Position numbers and translations under genes: made by a program
Notes under the pieces: generated by a model
The model's input: only the letters and a program-made list of their open reading frames with translations
What the model was told of the DNA's origin: nothing
Databases searched by the model: none
Origin: Allacma fusca
Taxonomy: Eukaryota; Arthropoda; Collembola; Symphypleona; Sminthuridae
Reading direction: 5' to 3'
NCBI GenBank assembly: GCA_947179485.1
Contig: OX359249.1
Location: forward strand, 35,326,250-35,390,249
DNA: 64,000 bases
In this document: positions 1 through 9,419 of the stretch, in pieces
Position numbering within the stretch: the stretch's first letter is position 1
How the letters are laid out: every line of letters begins with the position of its first letter

Positions 1-1
1 G

Positions 2-711
2 ATCTAGGACAAAGCAGGATTTCTTACACCGAGAATTTAATTTACGAAAGTCTATCACCATGCGGAATGTACCATCACTTTTTTTAACTAATAGGGAGGG
101 ACTAGTAAAAGGAGAGGTGGTGGGTTCAACCACACCTTGCTCAATTAATTTTTGAACTTGCTTATCAAATTCCTTACGTTCTAAGGGAGAGACATGGTAA
201 GGACGGGATTGAAAGGGAGTTTTATCCTCGAGTTCGAAATCGTGCTCAAGTAAATGAGTACATCCGAACTCATCATCAGAAAAGGCAAATGCCTTCCGGT
301 AAAAGGAAAGGAGACGCTTGAGGGAACTAACTTCATCTAAATTTAAATGATCGGAGAGGGGCAGGGAATCTATCTGAAGATCAATATGAAAGTTCAAAGG
401 AACTTCCGGGATAACGGGGCTGGGAGTTTCCTGGATATTTAAGCTGTTAATTGGGATATTATTAAGGTTATTATTAAGGGGGCCTATTATTTCCGAATTA
501 ATATCTAGTTTACCAAGATAGGTTTTTGAAGGAAGCTTTATATAAGTATTAGAGGGGTTAGAAATAGTTAAATATGTTACATTATTTTCAATAGACAGCA
601 AACAATAAGGAATTAAAATATTGTTTTTAAATTGAACTTGTCGAAAAGGGAGAAATACCGCATCATCACAACTGGAATAAGTTGAAAAAGCTGGGATTTT
701 AAAACAAAATT
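2..711 (-). CDS. pol: Retrotransposon pol, partial (protease remnant and start of reverse transcriptase)
   Basis: An open minus-strand frame runs without stops from about 711 to the window edge. It starts in a different frame from gag and overlaps its 3' end. The last ~50 residues are the N-terminal palm/fingers of a Ty3/Gypsy reverse transcriptase: EQGVVEPTTSPFTSPSLLVK followed by DGTFRMVIDFRKLN, the usual pre-catalytic RT signature. Upstream there is protease-like beta-strand sequence ending in KLPSKTYLGKLD, but no DTG/DSG aspartyl active site, so the protease core looks deleted. RT catalytic motifs, RNase H and integrase would lie outside the window. The copy is probably not autonomous. 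Confidence 0.75.
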
Positions 712-1464
712 CTGAGCTTGGAAGCTAGGCATATAGTCATTCTTCATGGCATGACAATTTCTCATGATATGTCCCTCACGATTACAGTAACCACAAGGCA
801 ACTTGGGTACTTGTGATGCGGGGAGGGGTGGAGGAGGAATATTAGGATTGTACAATTCGGAATGAGTGAGGGAATTGGAGACTGGGATAGGAACTGTAGG
901 CTTAGAGTAAAGTACAAAGTTAGGGTCCTCACTATTGTACTTTAGTTCCCTTATGAAATCAGGGACTGTGCCTGTAGAACCAATAGTCCTACGAATGGTA
1001 TGGGCTAGCTGGGTAGGTAGACCCTTGAGGAGATAACGCAGCTGGTCATCATCACTCATACCAGGGTTCATTAACCGGAAGAGACTCAGCTTGTCCGTGA
1101 CATAATCAATGGGATCCTCACTACCAAATCTGAAATTACGGGACTTGTTCAGGTTTTTAGCTATACGGGAATCATCCTCTTCAGGGAAATAATCAGCTAG
1201 TTCCCTCTTAAATTTACTATATAGGGCCTTGGATGACTGAGCACTAAGGGCTGCAGTATACAAATGTGAGTAGCAGGTCCACCAACTACTGCCAGTACCC
1301 ACCAATACTTTACCGACGTTGCGTAAACGCCAAAATTCGTCCAATCGGTAATGCAGGGATATTTTCTCAAAGGAAGACAGCCACTGCTGGACCGATGATT
1401 TACCATCAAATGTAGGAAGATCATTAAAGATCTGAGATACCGAAATATTGTAAGCCATAATCAT
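613..1464 (-). CDS. gag: Retrotransposon Gag polyprotein
   Basis: 283 residues from ATG 1464. The N-terminal two thirds are a helical retrotransposon gag/capsid-like domain (LPTFDGKSSVQQWLSSFEKI, then YFPEEDDSRIAKNLN and LRYLLKGLP), the kind that forms Ty3/Gypsy virus-like particles. A proline-rich linker (PNIPPPPLPAS) precedes one zinc knuckle, CGYCNREGHIMRNC, which matches CX2CX4HX4C and binds RNA. The last ~45 residues overlap the pol frame and are probably not native Gag sequence, which fits an internal deletion at the gag-protease junction. Confidence 0.8.
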   Translation of the reverse strand: MIMAYNISVSQIFNDLPTFDGKSSVQQWLSSFEKISLHYRLDEFWRLRNVGKVLVGTGSSWWTCYSHLYTAALSAQSSKALYSKFKRELADYFPEEDDSRIAKNLNKSRNFRFGSEDPIDYVTDKLSLFRLMNPGMSDDDQLRYLLKGLPTQLAHTIRRTIGSTGTVPDFIRELKYNSEDPNFVLYSKPTVPIPVSNSLTHSELYNPNIPPPPLPASQVPKLPCGYCNREGHIMRNCHAMKNDYMPSFQAQNFVLKSQLFQLIPVVMMRYFSLFDKFNLKTIF

Positions 1465-1836
1465 TATAATTGAGTCAGATATTCAAATTGAAATGATTAT
1501 AATGTATAGTAATTAGTGTAATTGCGAGGGTGGATGCTAACTTTAGCTGACCACTATGTAAATGTGTACAGGGCTACTTCGAGTTAATTCAAATCAAATT
1601 ATTGATGTAAATTAGACAAACCAGTTAACCACTCGCTTGGCTTGGAGTAGGCATAGGCAACACACAACTACCACCAAGGTACAGGATGAGGTATGAGGAA
1701 GGAGTAGGAATCACAAATTCTACATAAACAATCGATAAATACCTTCTATCAGTTAAAGATCTGGATTGGTCTTCAGGAACCTGGACAAATCTTCCGAAAT
1801 AAGAATTGGGATGCGCCTAGGAAATCTACGGTTGTC
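1465..1836. other. Non-coding stretch between gag and the Polinton
   Basis: No ORF or tandem repeat is seen. By position it is the untranslated leader or 5' LTR of the minus-strand Gypsy fragment. I could not identify a tRNA primer-binding site with confidence. Confidence 0.4.
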
Positions 1837-1842
1837 AACGGT
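1837..1842. repeat. Polinton target site duplication, left copy
   Basis: AACGGT directly abuts the left terminal inverted repeat and is repeated exactly at 20935-20940. Polintons typically produce 6-bp duplications. Confidence 0.93.
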
Positions 1843-1917
1843 AGTAGTATATAAGCTTAAGCCCATCCAGCCTGAATTGGCCCCATGGTAAAGGATAGGT
1901 GACCTAGATAAGGGTCA
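1843..1917 (+). repeat. Polinton left terminal inverted repeat
   Basis: 75 bp matching the reverse complement of 20860-20934 with a single mismatch at base 27 (A against G). It begins AGTAGTATATAAGCTTAAGC. Similarity continues imperfectly for roughly 20 bp further inward. Confidence 0.93.
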
Positions 1918-1952
1918 TTGCCCAAGGTCATGACCTTTTTTATTATTTTTTT

Positions 1953-2035
1953 GAATTGGCCTAATGGTAAAGTTATACCTTTTTGAATCGGCCTAACGGT
2001 AAAGGATACCCGACCTTGATAGGGGTCAGGGTCAT
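1953..2035 (+). repeat. Two degenerate subterminal copies of the TIR core
   Basis: The inner TIR module GAATTGGCCCCATGGTAAAG (from 1874) recurs as GAATTGGCCTAATGGTAAAG at 1953 and GAATCGGCCTAACGGTAAAG at 1985. The third copy continues into GATACCCGACCTTGATAGGG, parallel to GATAGGTGACCTAGATAAGG of the TIR. The left end therefore holds three tandem modules and the right end appears to hold one. Confidence 0.8.
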
Positions 2036-2402
2036 CCTTGTTATGTCGAAATTGCTTTAAACATATTACTCAAAAATAAACGTTCTGAGATCCCTCGTAT
2101 ACGTATATCAAAGGGATAAAACGTATTAAACCCAATGCCAGGTCGTTTGGCAGAGTAGTTAAAGCACTGAATTGTAAATACAATTATAAGCTTCGAGACT
2201 TGATAACCTTCATGAAAATGTTTACAGGTTAAATTTATCATCCAATAACGGTAAGTGGATAATGAAAAACCAAAACAAATAGTTTGTTTCTCCCCTATAT
2301 ATGGGGTTTGTTTTGCCATAGCAGAGTATCATTTGCTCCACAATTCTGTCTGCTCTATTACAAACCAGTTCATTTATTTTCTTGAAAAATTTTGTTTCAA
2401 AA
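2036..2402. other. Left subterminal non-coding region of the Polinton
   Basis: No convincing ORF. It must contain the promoter and leader of the first plus-strand gene. I see no certain TATA element. Confidence 0.4.
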
Positions 2403-4004
2403 ATGTCTGTGAATTTTGAAAACTCCCCTGCATCACCTGATATAATTGAGGTACCATTTGAAGATCCGTCTCCAACAAAATTTCCGCGTTTTGAGACAAT
2501 CTTTGTTGAAGACAATGAAGATACGGAGGAACCCAAAGTGTATCATGGGGAAATAGAAAAGGAAGAAGAAGAAGAAGAACAAAACCGGAAAAAACAGGAG
2601 CAAAAGAAAATCTCAGGTGTGAAAGAAAACTTGGATTTGAAAATTGACCCGGAACTTATACATGAAGCAAAAAGATATTGGATAGAAAAACGAGCTTTAC
2701 ATGAGCGGATACTGTACTTAGCAGCAATCATGTTCTATCATGTGTGCCAACAACCATTCAACCAATTACAGGTATCGCTACTATGTAATTGTAAAGAATT
2801 CGAGTTTCTCCGACAAAACTGGAGGAGTAAAGTTCGCTGGTTCAGAAGACACAAGGACAACTCCCACAACTATCTAAACTATCGTAACATGTTCCCGCAG
2901 TTTCTACTAAATCATCTATCTCCACCTAAACAATTAGCAGTCACAGAACTTCCAAAATTTCCTAAAGCAATGGATCTTGAATTTCGGTTAAAATCATTTA
3001 GTGCGAACTGGAATGATACCCATTTCTATAATGGCAAGCCCTTTACCGATTGTAAAGGTAAAGACATGGCTCAAAAATATTACGTGGCGGAAACTGGAGG
3101 GACTGCATACTGTGTTTATTGTGGGGGTTATGGCTCATTCAGATATCACAATCCAACAACTCGACCATGGTGTCAATCCACTTGTGCGTTGAAGAAACGC
3201 ATGCCAGATCCTGAAACAGAGCGTCGTCGTCAAATTCTCGTCTGGGAAGGGGACTTACCGACATTTCATTCCAAGATTGAGAAAAAAACTGACGAAAAGA
3301 AGCCTCTTAGACAAGCTTATCATCGTGTTAAGAAAAGCTATGATTTGAGTATTAACAAGAAACATGAAGACGAAGCTAGATGGTATTGGTCCCGAAAACG
3401 ATTTGTTTACGAGCTGATGGAACAAATGGCTGCAATAATGCTGGAGCATGAATGCCCAGAGTTTCCAAATGAGTACCATCCAACGTTTCTGTGTAATTGC
3501 AAAGAATTTGACTATTTTAGGAGTATGTGGACAGTTCGAATTAAAGGGTTGAACAAAATATTACCCTATGATCCAACCATATCATTTTCATCGTATCAAA
3601 ACCACATGCCACAGTACCTGGTAAATCATCTTGATGCTCCTAAAGAAACGGCAATCACGGACTTTCCCAAATTTCCTGCGGCAATGGATCTGGCATATCG
3701 TATAAATTCGTTTAAAACACATTGTGGTTATTACAATGGTGATAACGACGATGCCGCTGCTGGGAATAATGGTGAGTATAGGGAAGTAGATGATCAAGAC
3801 TCCATGGCACAGCTGTATTACGTTGCACAGAGCGGAGGTTCTGCATTTTGTGTTTACTGTGGTGGCTTTGGATTTTTTAATACAGATGAAGCTTTCAAAC
3901 GCCCATGCTGTCTTCCCTCTTGCTGTATGAAGAAAGATGCATATCGTCAAATAGAAGAAACACGTGTATTTTCCACGGGATCTCAGCATGAGATTATTTT
4001 CTAA
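2403..4004 (+). CDS. Polinton protein with duplicated Cys-rich domain, function unknown
   Basis: First plus-strand gene of the element, 533 residues from ATG 2403; the open frame extends seven codons further up to a TTG at 2382, not a likely eukaryotic start. An acidic N-terminus with a Glu/Lys-rich stretch leads into two ~200-residue homologous repeats. Each has the same landmarks in order: a helix with RYW/RWYW and KR, LCNCKEF, then FPQFLLNHL or MPQYLVNHL, LPKFPKAMDL or FPKFPAAMDL, then YCVYCGG or FCVYCGG, and a terminal CxxxC-x-KK. The conserved cysteine sets suggest a metal-binding fold present twice. I recognise no named family. It sits upstream of the capsid genes, so a structural or regulatory role is possible. 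A poly(A) signal AATAAA follows at 4041. Confidence 0.8.
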   Translation: MSVNFENSPASPDIIEVPFEDPSPTKFPRFETIFVEDNEDTEEPKVYHGEIEKEEEEEEQNRKKQEQKKISGVKENLDLKIDPELIHEAKRYWIEKRALHERILYLAAIMFYHVCQQPFNQLQVSLLCNCKEFEFLRQNWRSKVRWFRRHKDNSHNYLNYRNMFPQFLLNHLSPPKQLAVTELPKFPKAMDLEFRLKSFSANWNDTHFYNGKPFTDCKGKDMAQKYYVAETGGTAYCVYCGGYGSFRYHNPTTRPWCQSTCALKKRMPDPETERRRQILVWEGDLPTFHSKIEKKTDEKKPLRQAYHRVKKSYDLSINKKHEDEARWYWSRKRFVYELMEQMAAIMLEHECPEFPNEYHPTFLCNCKEFDYFRSMWTVRIKGLNKILPYDPTISFSSYQNHMPQYLVNHLDAPKETAITDFPKFPAAMDLAYRINSFKTHCGYYNGDNDDAAAGNNGEYREVDDQDSMAQLYYVAQSGGSAFCVYCGGFGFFNTDEAFKRPCCLPSCCMKKDAYRQIEETRVFSTGSQHEIIF

Positions 4005-4110
4005 GCATTGTATTTTTTGTTTGTAAAAAAACCTTTGATAAATAAAGCTTCTCTCATGTATATATATAATGTTGGACAATTACGTATTCATTCAATCATT
4101 CAATGTCATC

Positions 4111-5595
4111 ATGGCGGGATTCACAGTTACCTTGCTTAGCGATGCATCTTATAATTATTACCCCGAAAACACTATAACTAATTTTCGAAACAAGTTAGCT
4201 ACAAGACTTGAGTTGGATTCTCGAGAATATGAGGTTGCGCTAGCTTCCTGTACATACACATCTACAGATGTATTTATTAAAGAGGGCGAGGAATTGGGCA
4301 CTGCGTCGGTCTGTTGTACAGGATCGGATTTACTGTCTACCTCTTTACTAGATCTGAGCTCGGTTAAATGGGTTGACGGAGACACAGTAAAGTGTAAGTT
4401 ATTTGCTCATTCCAACTATTCCGCAGAGCATATGTTTTGTGAATACTTATCCGTCATGACAAGAGATTTGTATAAACTGAATGCAGCGTCCTATATGGAA
4501 ATCACAAAGGGAAGCGGTAATCAAAAATTGATTTATGAATTCGAACTATCTGATAGAGTCAAGAAAATTTTCGGGTTCCAGGATGGTATGATAAAGATGG
4601 ACCCAGTCGCGGCTCCTGCAAGTTTAGACAGTGAGAAAACAATTATCACTGGTATGCATAGTATAAACAGAATACCTTTCCTTTTTGTGCCTCTAGAAAA
4701 GATGTTTCGTGTAGAAGTGAGGAGGGCAGATGATCCTATCGATTTTGTTTGGCAAGCTCCACGTTACTACGTAATACCAACAAGAGATTCTCTTATAAAA
4801 ACTTTCAAGTATCTAGACAAAATCAGTCCGAAGGTTGGAAATAACAATACTTTAACCATTGATACAATTCCACTCCAAGATGAAGTAGTAGCAGTAACAA
4901 TTTACAAACGACTGTTAATGAACTTGGGATTGGACAACCATCCATATGGCACTATGCATTTTTACAATGACACCCACAAATTGTTTAGAAATTTTACTTC
5001 CCACATTCAGTTGAAGTACTATCTACTAAAAGATGATGTAATCGCTGTGTCTAATAGAGATTCCAAGAATGTTATTAAGGCTGGGTTTAACCATACTTCA
5101 TTTCAACAAATGATGAGTACATTAAGTGAAGCACTGCAGTTCGATTGGAAGATAAAATCCAATCAAATAATTATAGAGTACGACAAAAATTCAAAAATGA
5201 ATGACTACACGTTATCAAGTATAATGAAACATTATTTGGGATTTCATGCAGCCAGTGAAAGCGCACGTACACTCAAATCAAGTCCATTTTCAAAGTTTAG
5301 GGCGCGTCATAGATTTTACAAGGATTTTGCAAATGATCTTCTGTTTGTATACTGTGACGTTATAGTAAACCAATTTGTTGGTGATGCGTATGCACCGCTT
5401 TTAAGATGCATGCCTTTGACGTATCATAACGGCCGTGCATTTGAACACGAATTTATGAATCTAACATATCTCCCATTGAAAACACATTCATTTGATAGTA
5501 TACATGTGTATATAATGAATGAATCGGGAGAACCACCCCCATTTGAAGTTGGTGACTTTAAGTGTACACTGCATTTTCGGGAACAGAGAAGCTAA
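4111..5595 (+). CDS. Minor capsid (penton-like) protein of polintovirus
   Basis: 494 residues from ATG 4111; an in-frame ATG at 4069 would add 14 residues, but the conserved block begins at the later Met. The N-terminus (MAGFTVTLLSDAS, then YYPENTITNFRNKL and YEVALASCTYTS) matches the opening of a protein conserved across Polintons, 'VTLPSNSS..FPNNT..F...L....WEVAL'. That protein is assigned as the single jelly-roll penton or minor capsid protein. The rest is beta-rich with no catalytic motif. It precedes the basic core-like protein and major capsid gene on the same strand with little spacing. Whether this or the 6153-7484 product is the hexon-like protein was judged from family resemblance only, so the roles could be swapped; that both are virion proteins is more secure. 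Confidence 0.8.
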   Translation: MAGFTVTLLSDASYNYYPENTITNFRNKLATRLELDSREYEVALASCTYTSTDVFIKEGEELGTASVCCTGSDLLSTSLLDLSSVKWVDGDTVKCKLFAHSNYSAEHMFCEYLSVMTRDLYKLNAASYMEITKGSGNQKLIYEFELSDRVKKIFGFQDGMIKMDPVAAPASLDSEKTIITGMHSINRIPFLFVPLEKMFRVEVRRADDPIDFVWQAPRYYVIPTRDSLIKTFKYLDKISPKVGNNNTLTIDTIPLQDEVVAVTIYKRLLMNLGLDNHPYGTMHFYNDTHKLFRNFTSHIQLKYYLLKDDVIAVSNRDSKNVIKAGFNHTSFQQMMSTLSEALQFDWKIKSNQIIIEYDKNSKMNDYTLSSIMKHYLGFHAASESARTLKSSPFSKFRARHRFYKDFANDLLFVYCDVIVNQFVGDAYAPLLRCMPLTYHNGRAFEHEFMNLTYLPLKTHSFDSIHVYIMNESGEPPPFEVGDFKCTLHFREQRS

Positions 5596-5614
5596 CGCAC
5601 GTTATAAAACAATC

Positions 5615-6115
5615 ATGGTCAAGAAATATAAGTGTTCTGATAAGGAGAGTAAGTTTTACAGGATTCATAGACCACAATATGGGAATGGAGTTCAATACGG
5701 GCGTGGATTACTGTTTTATCGCGGATCAAACAATCGCCAAAAAGGTAGTGGCTTAGGATCATTCTTTCGGTCAATTGCGAGACGATTAATACCTTTTGCG
5801 ACAAAGTATATTTTCCCACATGCAAGAACAGCTTTAAAAAATGTTGCTATGGATGTTTTGGATGGAGGTAGACCTTTACGTGAGGCGTTGCGTGACAGAG
5901 GGCTCACTGCACTTAAAGGAGTGGGAAATGATATTATGAATCAGTCGGGATCTGGGTTTAGTCGGAAACGAAAGCTTGACGAAAATCGGCTGTTCAATTA
6001 TAAGAAAATAAAACGCAGTTCAAAAATCGGTCGTGGAAGTAAGAAAAAACCTAAAAAGCGTAAGACTGGTCGGGGACTCTTGAAACTACGCGTGCAGAAA
6101 CGGGAAAAAAAATAA
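5615..6115 (+). CDS. Basic virion core-like protein
   Basis: 166 residues from ATG 5615, 19 bases after the penton-like stop; the open frame extends back to 5519 but the gene most simply begins here. A Gly/Arg-rich N-terminal part (YGRGLLFYRG, GSGLGSFFRSIARRLIPF) leads into an amphipathic helix (FPHARTALKNVAMDVLDGG, then REALRDRG). The tail is strongly basic (SKKKPKKRKTGRGLLKLR). Small proteins of this layout lie next to the capsid genes in many Polintons and adintoviruses, and resemble adenovirus core and cement proteins in composition. DNA binding or condensation in the virion is the likely role, inferred from charge and position. Confidence 0.75.
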   Translation: MVKKYKCSDKESKFYRIHRPQYGNGVQYGRGLLFYRGSNNRQKGSGLGSFFRSIARRLIPFATKYIFPHARTALKNVAMDVLDGGRPLREALRDRGLTALKGVGNDIMNQSGSGFSRKRKLDENRLFNYKKIKRSSKIGRGSKKKPKKRKTGRGLLKLRVQKREKK

Positions 6116-6152
6116 AAAAGCGTAAAAACAGTCGAAACATCTTTTCATAATC

Positions 6153-7484
6153 ATGGGTGCGGATCATCATTATCTACGAAGTGAACTGGACATTTTTAAA
6201 CGTGAGGGTTATGATATGAGCATTCTCACTACGCAGTCATGTGACATTTATCCAAATTGTCCATTATCTGAGACTGCAGTTCCACTAACATTTATTGTCA
6301 ATAGCACTGACGCACATTATATTGAACCTAGCAAAACCAGGTTATATTTACGGCTGCGTATATTAGATGACAAAAGTGCTGCAAACGGTGCCGCAACTGT
6401 GGTAGCTCCCGTCAACAATATTCTTCATTCAATTTTTTCACAGTGCTCTGTGTACTTGAATGAAACATTGATTACACCCACACATCCTTACTATGCCTAC
6501 AGATGCATGTTCGAAAGGCTGTTGTTATTTTCCAAGGAGTACAATGAAACTCAATCACAATGTGCCGGATACTTTAAAAACGACGACCCTGAATCAACTG
6601 ACGTTTTGGCAGCAGGATCCTACAAATCACGATTCGAAATGAGTAAGGGTAGTAAGGTTTTTGAAGTCATTGGTCGGCCTCATGTGGATCTATTTGCTCA
6701 ACCAGATTTTTTACCACCGGGTGTTGATTTAAAAATTGTATTTCATCGCTCCACGGATGGTTTCACGCTTCATTGTCCAGGAGGTGCAGTAGGGGTAGCC
6801 ACACCTCGATACAGACTAAACATTTTGGAAGCAAAGCTACAAGTTACGAGACACAAAGTACTGGCGGCTGCAGCAATTGAGCATATAAGACAATGGGAAG
6901 GAGGTGATGTTGCAAATCTGTACTTTAACAAAGTAGATGTGAAAAGTTTTTCATTACCAACTGGTACCTTATCAAGAATTGAGGAGGGAGTTTTCAAAGG
7001 TGGGCAGTTACCGGAACGTCTTGTGCTCGCTATTGTACGCAGCGCAAATATAAATGGCACTGGAACAACTAATCCATACCTTTTCGGCAGCCATGATTTG
7101 TCTCATATAAATGTATCAGTTAATGGTGATACCAACGAGGTTTACCCTTTGGATGTGGACTTTAGAGAAGATAGTATTCGAGTTCAAGAAGCCGTTAGCA
7201 ATATTTACAGAGCAATTGGAATTGATAATAAGGATGCGAGTATTGACTTTAGCGTTAACGATTTTGTAAAGAACCGTGCGCTGTATGTCTATGAGATTGC
7301 CCCGATTAGTGACGCACGTGCCCTGCCCAGATTTGGAAATATCAAGATTGAGCTCCGGTTTAGGACCGCCACAACAACCCCATTAACGATTCTTTGTTAC
7401 ACAGAGTCCCAGAGCATTTTGAACATTGACAAGAATAAATCTGTGTACTTTACTGATTACTCGCATGAAGCCATGCAGGGATGA
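6153..7484 (+). CDS. Major capsid protein (double jelly-roll type) of polintovirus
   Basis: 443 residues. The opening SELDIFKREGYDMSIL and the segment IEPSKTRLYLRLRILD, together with HSIFSQCSVYLNETLI and YAYRCMFERLLLFSKE, are characteristic of the Polinton capsid family often annotated in animal genomes as 'F54H12.2-like'. The length suits two jelly-roll barrels: strands up to about residue 215, then a second block from about 230 (LNILEAKLQVTRHKVL, LPTGTLSRIEEGVF) to FRTATTTPLTILCYTES. The frame is fully intact. The stop codon overlaps the protease start in the sequence ATGA at 7481-7484, so the two genes are tightly coupled. Confidence 0.85.
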   Translation: MGADHHYLRSELDIFKREGYDMSILTTQSCDIYPNCPLSETAVPLTFIVNSTDAHYIEPSKTRLYLRLRILDDKSAANGAATVVAPVNNILHSIFSQCSVYLNETLITPTHPYYAYRCMFERLLLFSKEYNETQSQCAGYFKNDDPESTDVLAAGSYKSRFEMSKGSKVFEVIGRPHVDLFAQPDFLPPGVDLKIVFHRSTDGFTLHCPGGAVGVATPRYRLNILEAKLQVTRHKVLAAAAIEHIRQWEGGDVANLYFNKVDVKSFSLPTGTLSRIEEGVFKGGQLPERLVLAIVRSANINGTGTTNPYLFGSHDLSHINVSVNGDTNEVYPLDVDFREDSIRVQEAVSNIYRAIGIDNKDASIDFSVNDFVKNRALYVYEIAPISDARALPRFGNIKIELRFRTATTTPLTILCYTESQSILNIDKNKSVYFTDYSHEAMQG

Positions 7485-8020
7485 ATACCGATCAAGTTTA
7501 TAATTATCTTAATGTAATATGTAAAACTAGAAATGCTAAATTTGATGTAATATCATGCGATGAATTAAAACATGTGAAGCTTAACAGATTTCCACTGTGT
7601 CTAGTGGTTAATTCAGATCCTAGTACAAAGCCTGGTGATCATTGGCTGACGTTCTACAAAGAGAGTAAAACCAGCTGTTTGGAGTTTTTCGATTCGTATG
7701 GGTTTGGTATAAGCCACTACTCCAAAGATTTCAAAATCTTTGCTAAGCGATGCAAAGTTTGGGTGAGAGAAAATATTAAACAGCTGCAGAATTGGGGCTC
7801 GGTTGTTTGCGGGAATTATGTATTGTATTTTTTGTACAAACGTCTACAACGTTGTAATCCAATGAAGATTTATTGTGAATTTACAAATAATTTTACTCGT
7901 AATGACAAATATGTGTCATATTTTATTGTATCGAGGCAGTATTTATTAAAACACAATTGCTGTAATAAGACAATTATTCAGAATGTAACAAAGTTTGAAA
8001 AAATGAATAAAACTTGTTAA
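7481..8020 (+). CDS. Adenain-like cysteine protease (maturation protease)
   Basis: 179 residues. The adenain/Ulp1-type (C5/C48) catalytic set is visible in order: His54 in PGDHWLTFY, Asp71 in LEFFDSYG, Gln103 in QLQNWGS and Cys110 in SVVCGNYVLYF. Adenain orthologues in adenoviruses, virophages and Polintons process virion precursor proteins. Its start overlaps the major capsid stop by one base, and its 3' end overlaps the convergent repeat-protein gene by four bases. All catalytic residues are present, so the enzyme is probably functional. Confidence 0.88.
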   Translation: MNTDQVYNYLNVICKTRNAKFDVISCDELKHVKLNRFPLCLVVNSDPSTKPGDHWLTFYKESKTSCLEFFDSYGFGISHYSKDFKIFAKRCKVWVRENIKQLQNWGSVVCGNYVLYFLYKRLQRCNPMKIYCEFTNNFTRNDKYVSYFIVSRQYLLKHNCCNKTIIQNVTKFEKMNKTC

Positions 8021-8224
8021 TCAAAATTATTCCATTTGGACAATATTCTACGTATGATTCCTTTACCATATTTAGTATTCAAAGATTTGCACTTCCTGGG
8101 AGTATAGACTCTCGTCCTTTCGGGCAATGCTATATCATCAGATGTGCTTAAGATTTTCGGGTTAGGTTTTAAGCGTTTTGAAGGTGGCAAATCATCATCA
8201 TCATCGTAATCAACATCTTGGAAA

Positions 8225-9180
8225 GCTTTGCGTTTAGTATTTCTGGAATCCTCTATTTTTGTTTTTGTAAACTCCACTAGTTTCGGCTTGATGCGTTTCA
8301 TAGGGTAACGTTTGCGCTTAGTCTTTGAGGACCCTAATAGTTTCGGTATCTGCTTAAAACGTTTCGAAGATGAAGATTCATCGTCATCATAATCAATATC
8401 ATAGGAAGCTTTGCGTTTGGTATTTCTAGAATCAGTTATTTTAGGTTTCGTAAAATCCACTAGTTTCGGTTTGATGCGTTTCATAGGGAAGCGTTTGCGT
8501 TTAGTCTTTGAAGACCCTAATAATTTCGGAATTTGCTTGAAACGTTTGGAAGTTGAGGCTTCTTCCTCATCATAATCGATGTCATAGGCTGCTCTGCGTT
8601 TAGTATTTCTAGAGTCCATTAGTTGACTATTTGTAGTATCCATCATTTCAGTTTTTGTAAAATCTACTAGTTTCGGTTTGATGCGTTTCATAGGGAAACG
8701 TTTGCGTTTAGTCTTTGTAGACCCTAATAATTTCGGAATTTGTTTGAAACGTTTCGAAGTTGAGGCTTCTTCGTCATAATAATCGATGTCATAGGATGCC
8801 CTGCGTTTAGTATTCCTAGAGTCCATTAGTTGAGAATTCGTAGTATCCATCATTTCAGTTTTTGGAAAATCCACTAGTTTCGGTTTGATACGTTTCGTAG
8901 GGAAACGTTTGCGTTTAGTCTTTGAAGACCCTAATAATTTCGGAATGTTCTTGAAACGTTTTGAAGCTGAAGCTTCATCATCATCATAATCGATGTCATA
9001 GGATGCTTTGCGTTTCGTATTTTTAGATTCTATTATTTTAGGTTTTGTAAAATCTACTAGTTTTGGTTTAATACGTTTGCTGGGGTAACGTTTGCGTTTA
9101 GTCTTTGAAGACCCTAATAATTTTGGAATATTTTTAAACCGTTTCACAGCTAAAACATCATCATCATCATGGCGAACTTT
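8225..9180 (-). repeat. Tandem coding repeats in the basic protein gene
   Basis: Five clear copies of KRKR(F/Y)PxKRIKPKLV(D/E)F plus degenerate units at both ends. Two central units carry an extra segment (MMDTTNSQLMDSRN). Units are highly alike at DNA level, for example repeated TAGTTTCGGTTTGATGCGTT, indicating recent expansion by unequal exchange or slippage. Confidence 0.88.
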
Positions 9181-9411
9181 TCGTTTAGACCTTCTCGGTA
9201 AATTTGGAATAAGACGTTCTGCTGGGGGATTATTGTTCTTGATTTTGTCAGTTTCTTCCCATTTGGGAATTAGCTTGATACGGTTAGACAAATTAATAGA
9301 CTCATCATTATTTTCCTTAGCCATAACTTTTGAAAGGAGGGACTTTGTTGCGTCATCTGGAAGTCGAATTAGTACACGTTTTCGTTTTGGTCCTACCTTG
9401 GCAAAATCATG

Positions 9412-9419
9412 TCTCTTAC
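9412..9419. repeat. Target site duplication of hAT-like insert, left
   Basis: TCTCTTAC, repeated exactly at 10401-10408. Confidence 0.9.

Larger units (their letters stand above)
1..1836 (-). mobile_element. Ty3/Gypsy LTR retrotransposon fragment
   Basis: Minus-strand gag (613-1464) is followed by a pol reading frame that reaches the window edge with reverse-transcriptase sequence. No LTR can be delimited because no second copy is in the window. The 372 bases upstream of gag (1465-1836) hold no ORF and should be the leader and/or part of the 5' LTR. The Polinton target site at 1837 lies directly beyond, so the Polinton may have inserted into this retrotransposon, whose other part would then lie beyond 20940. 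That last step is inference. Confidence 0.75.
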
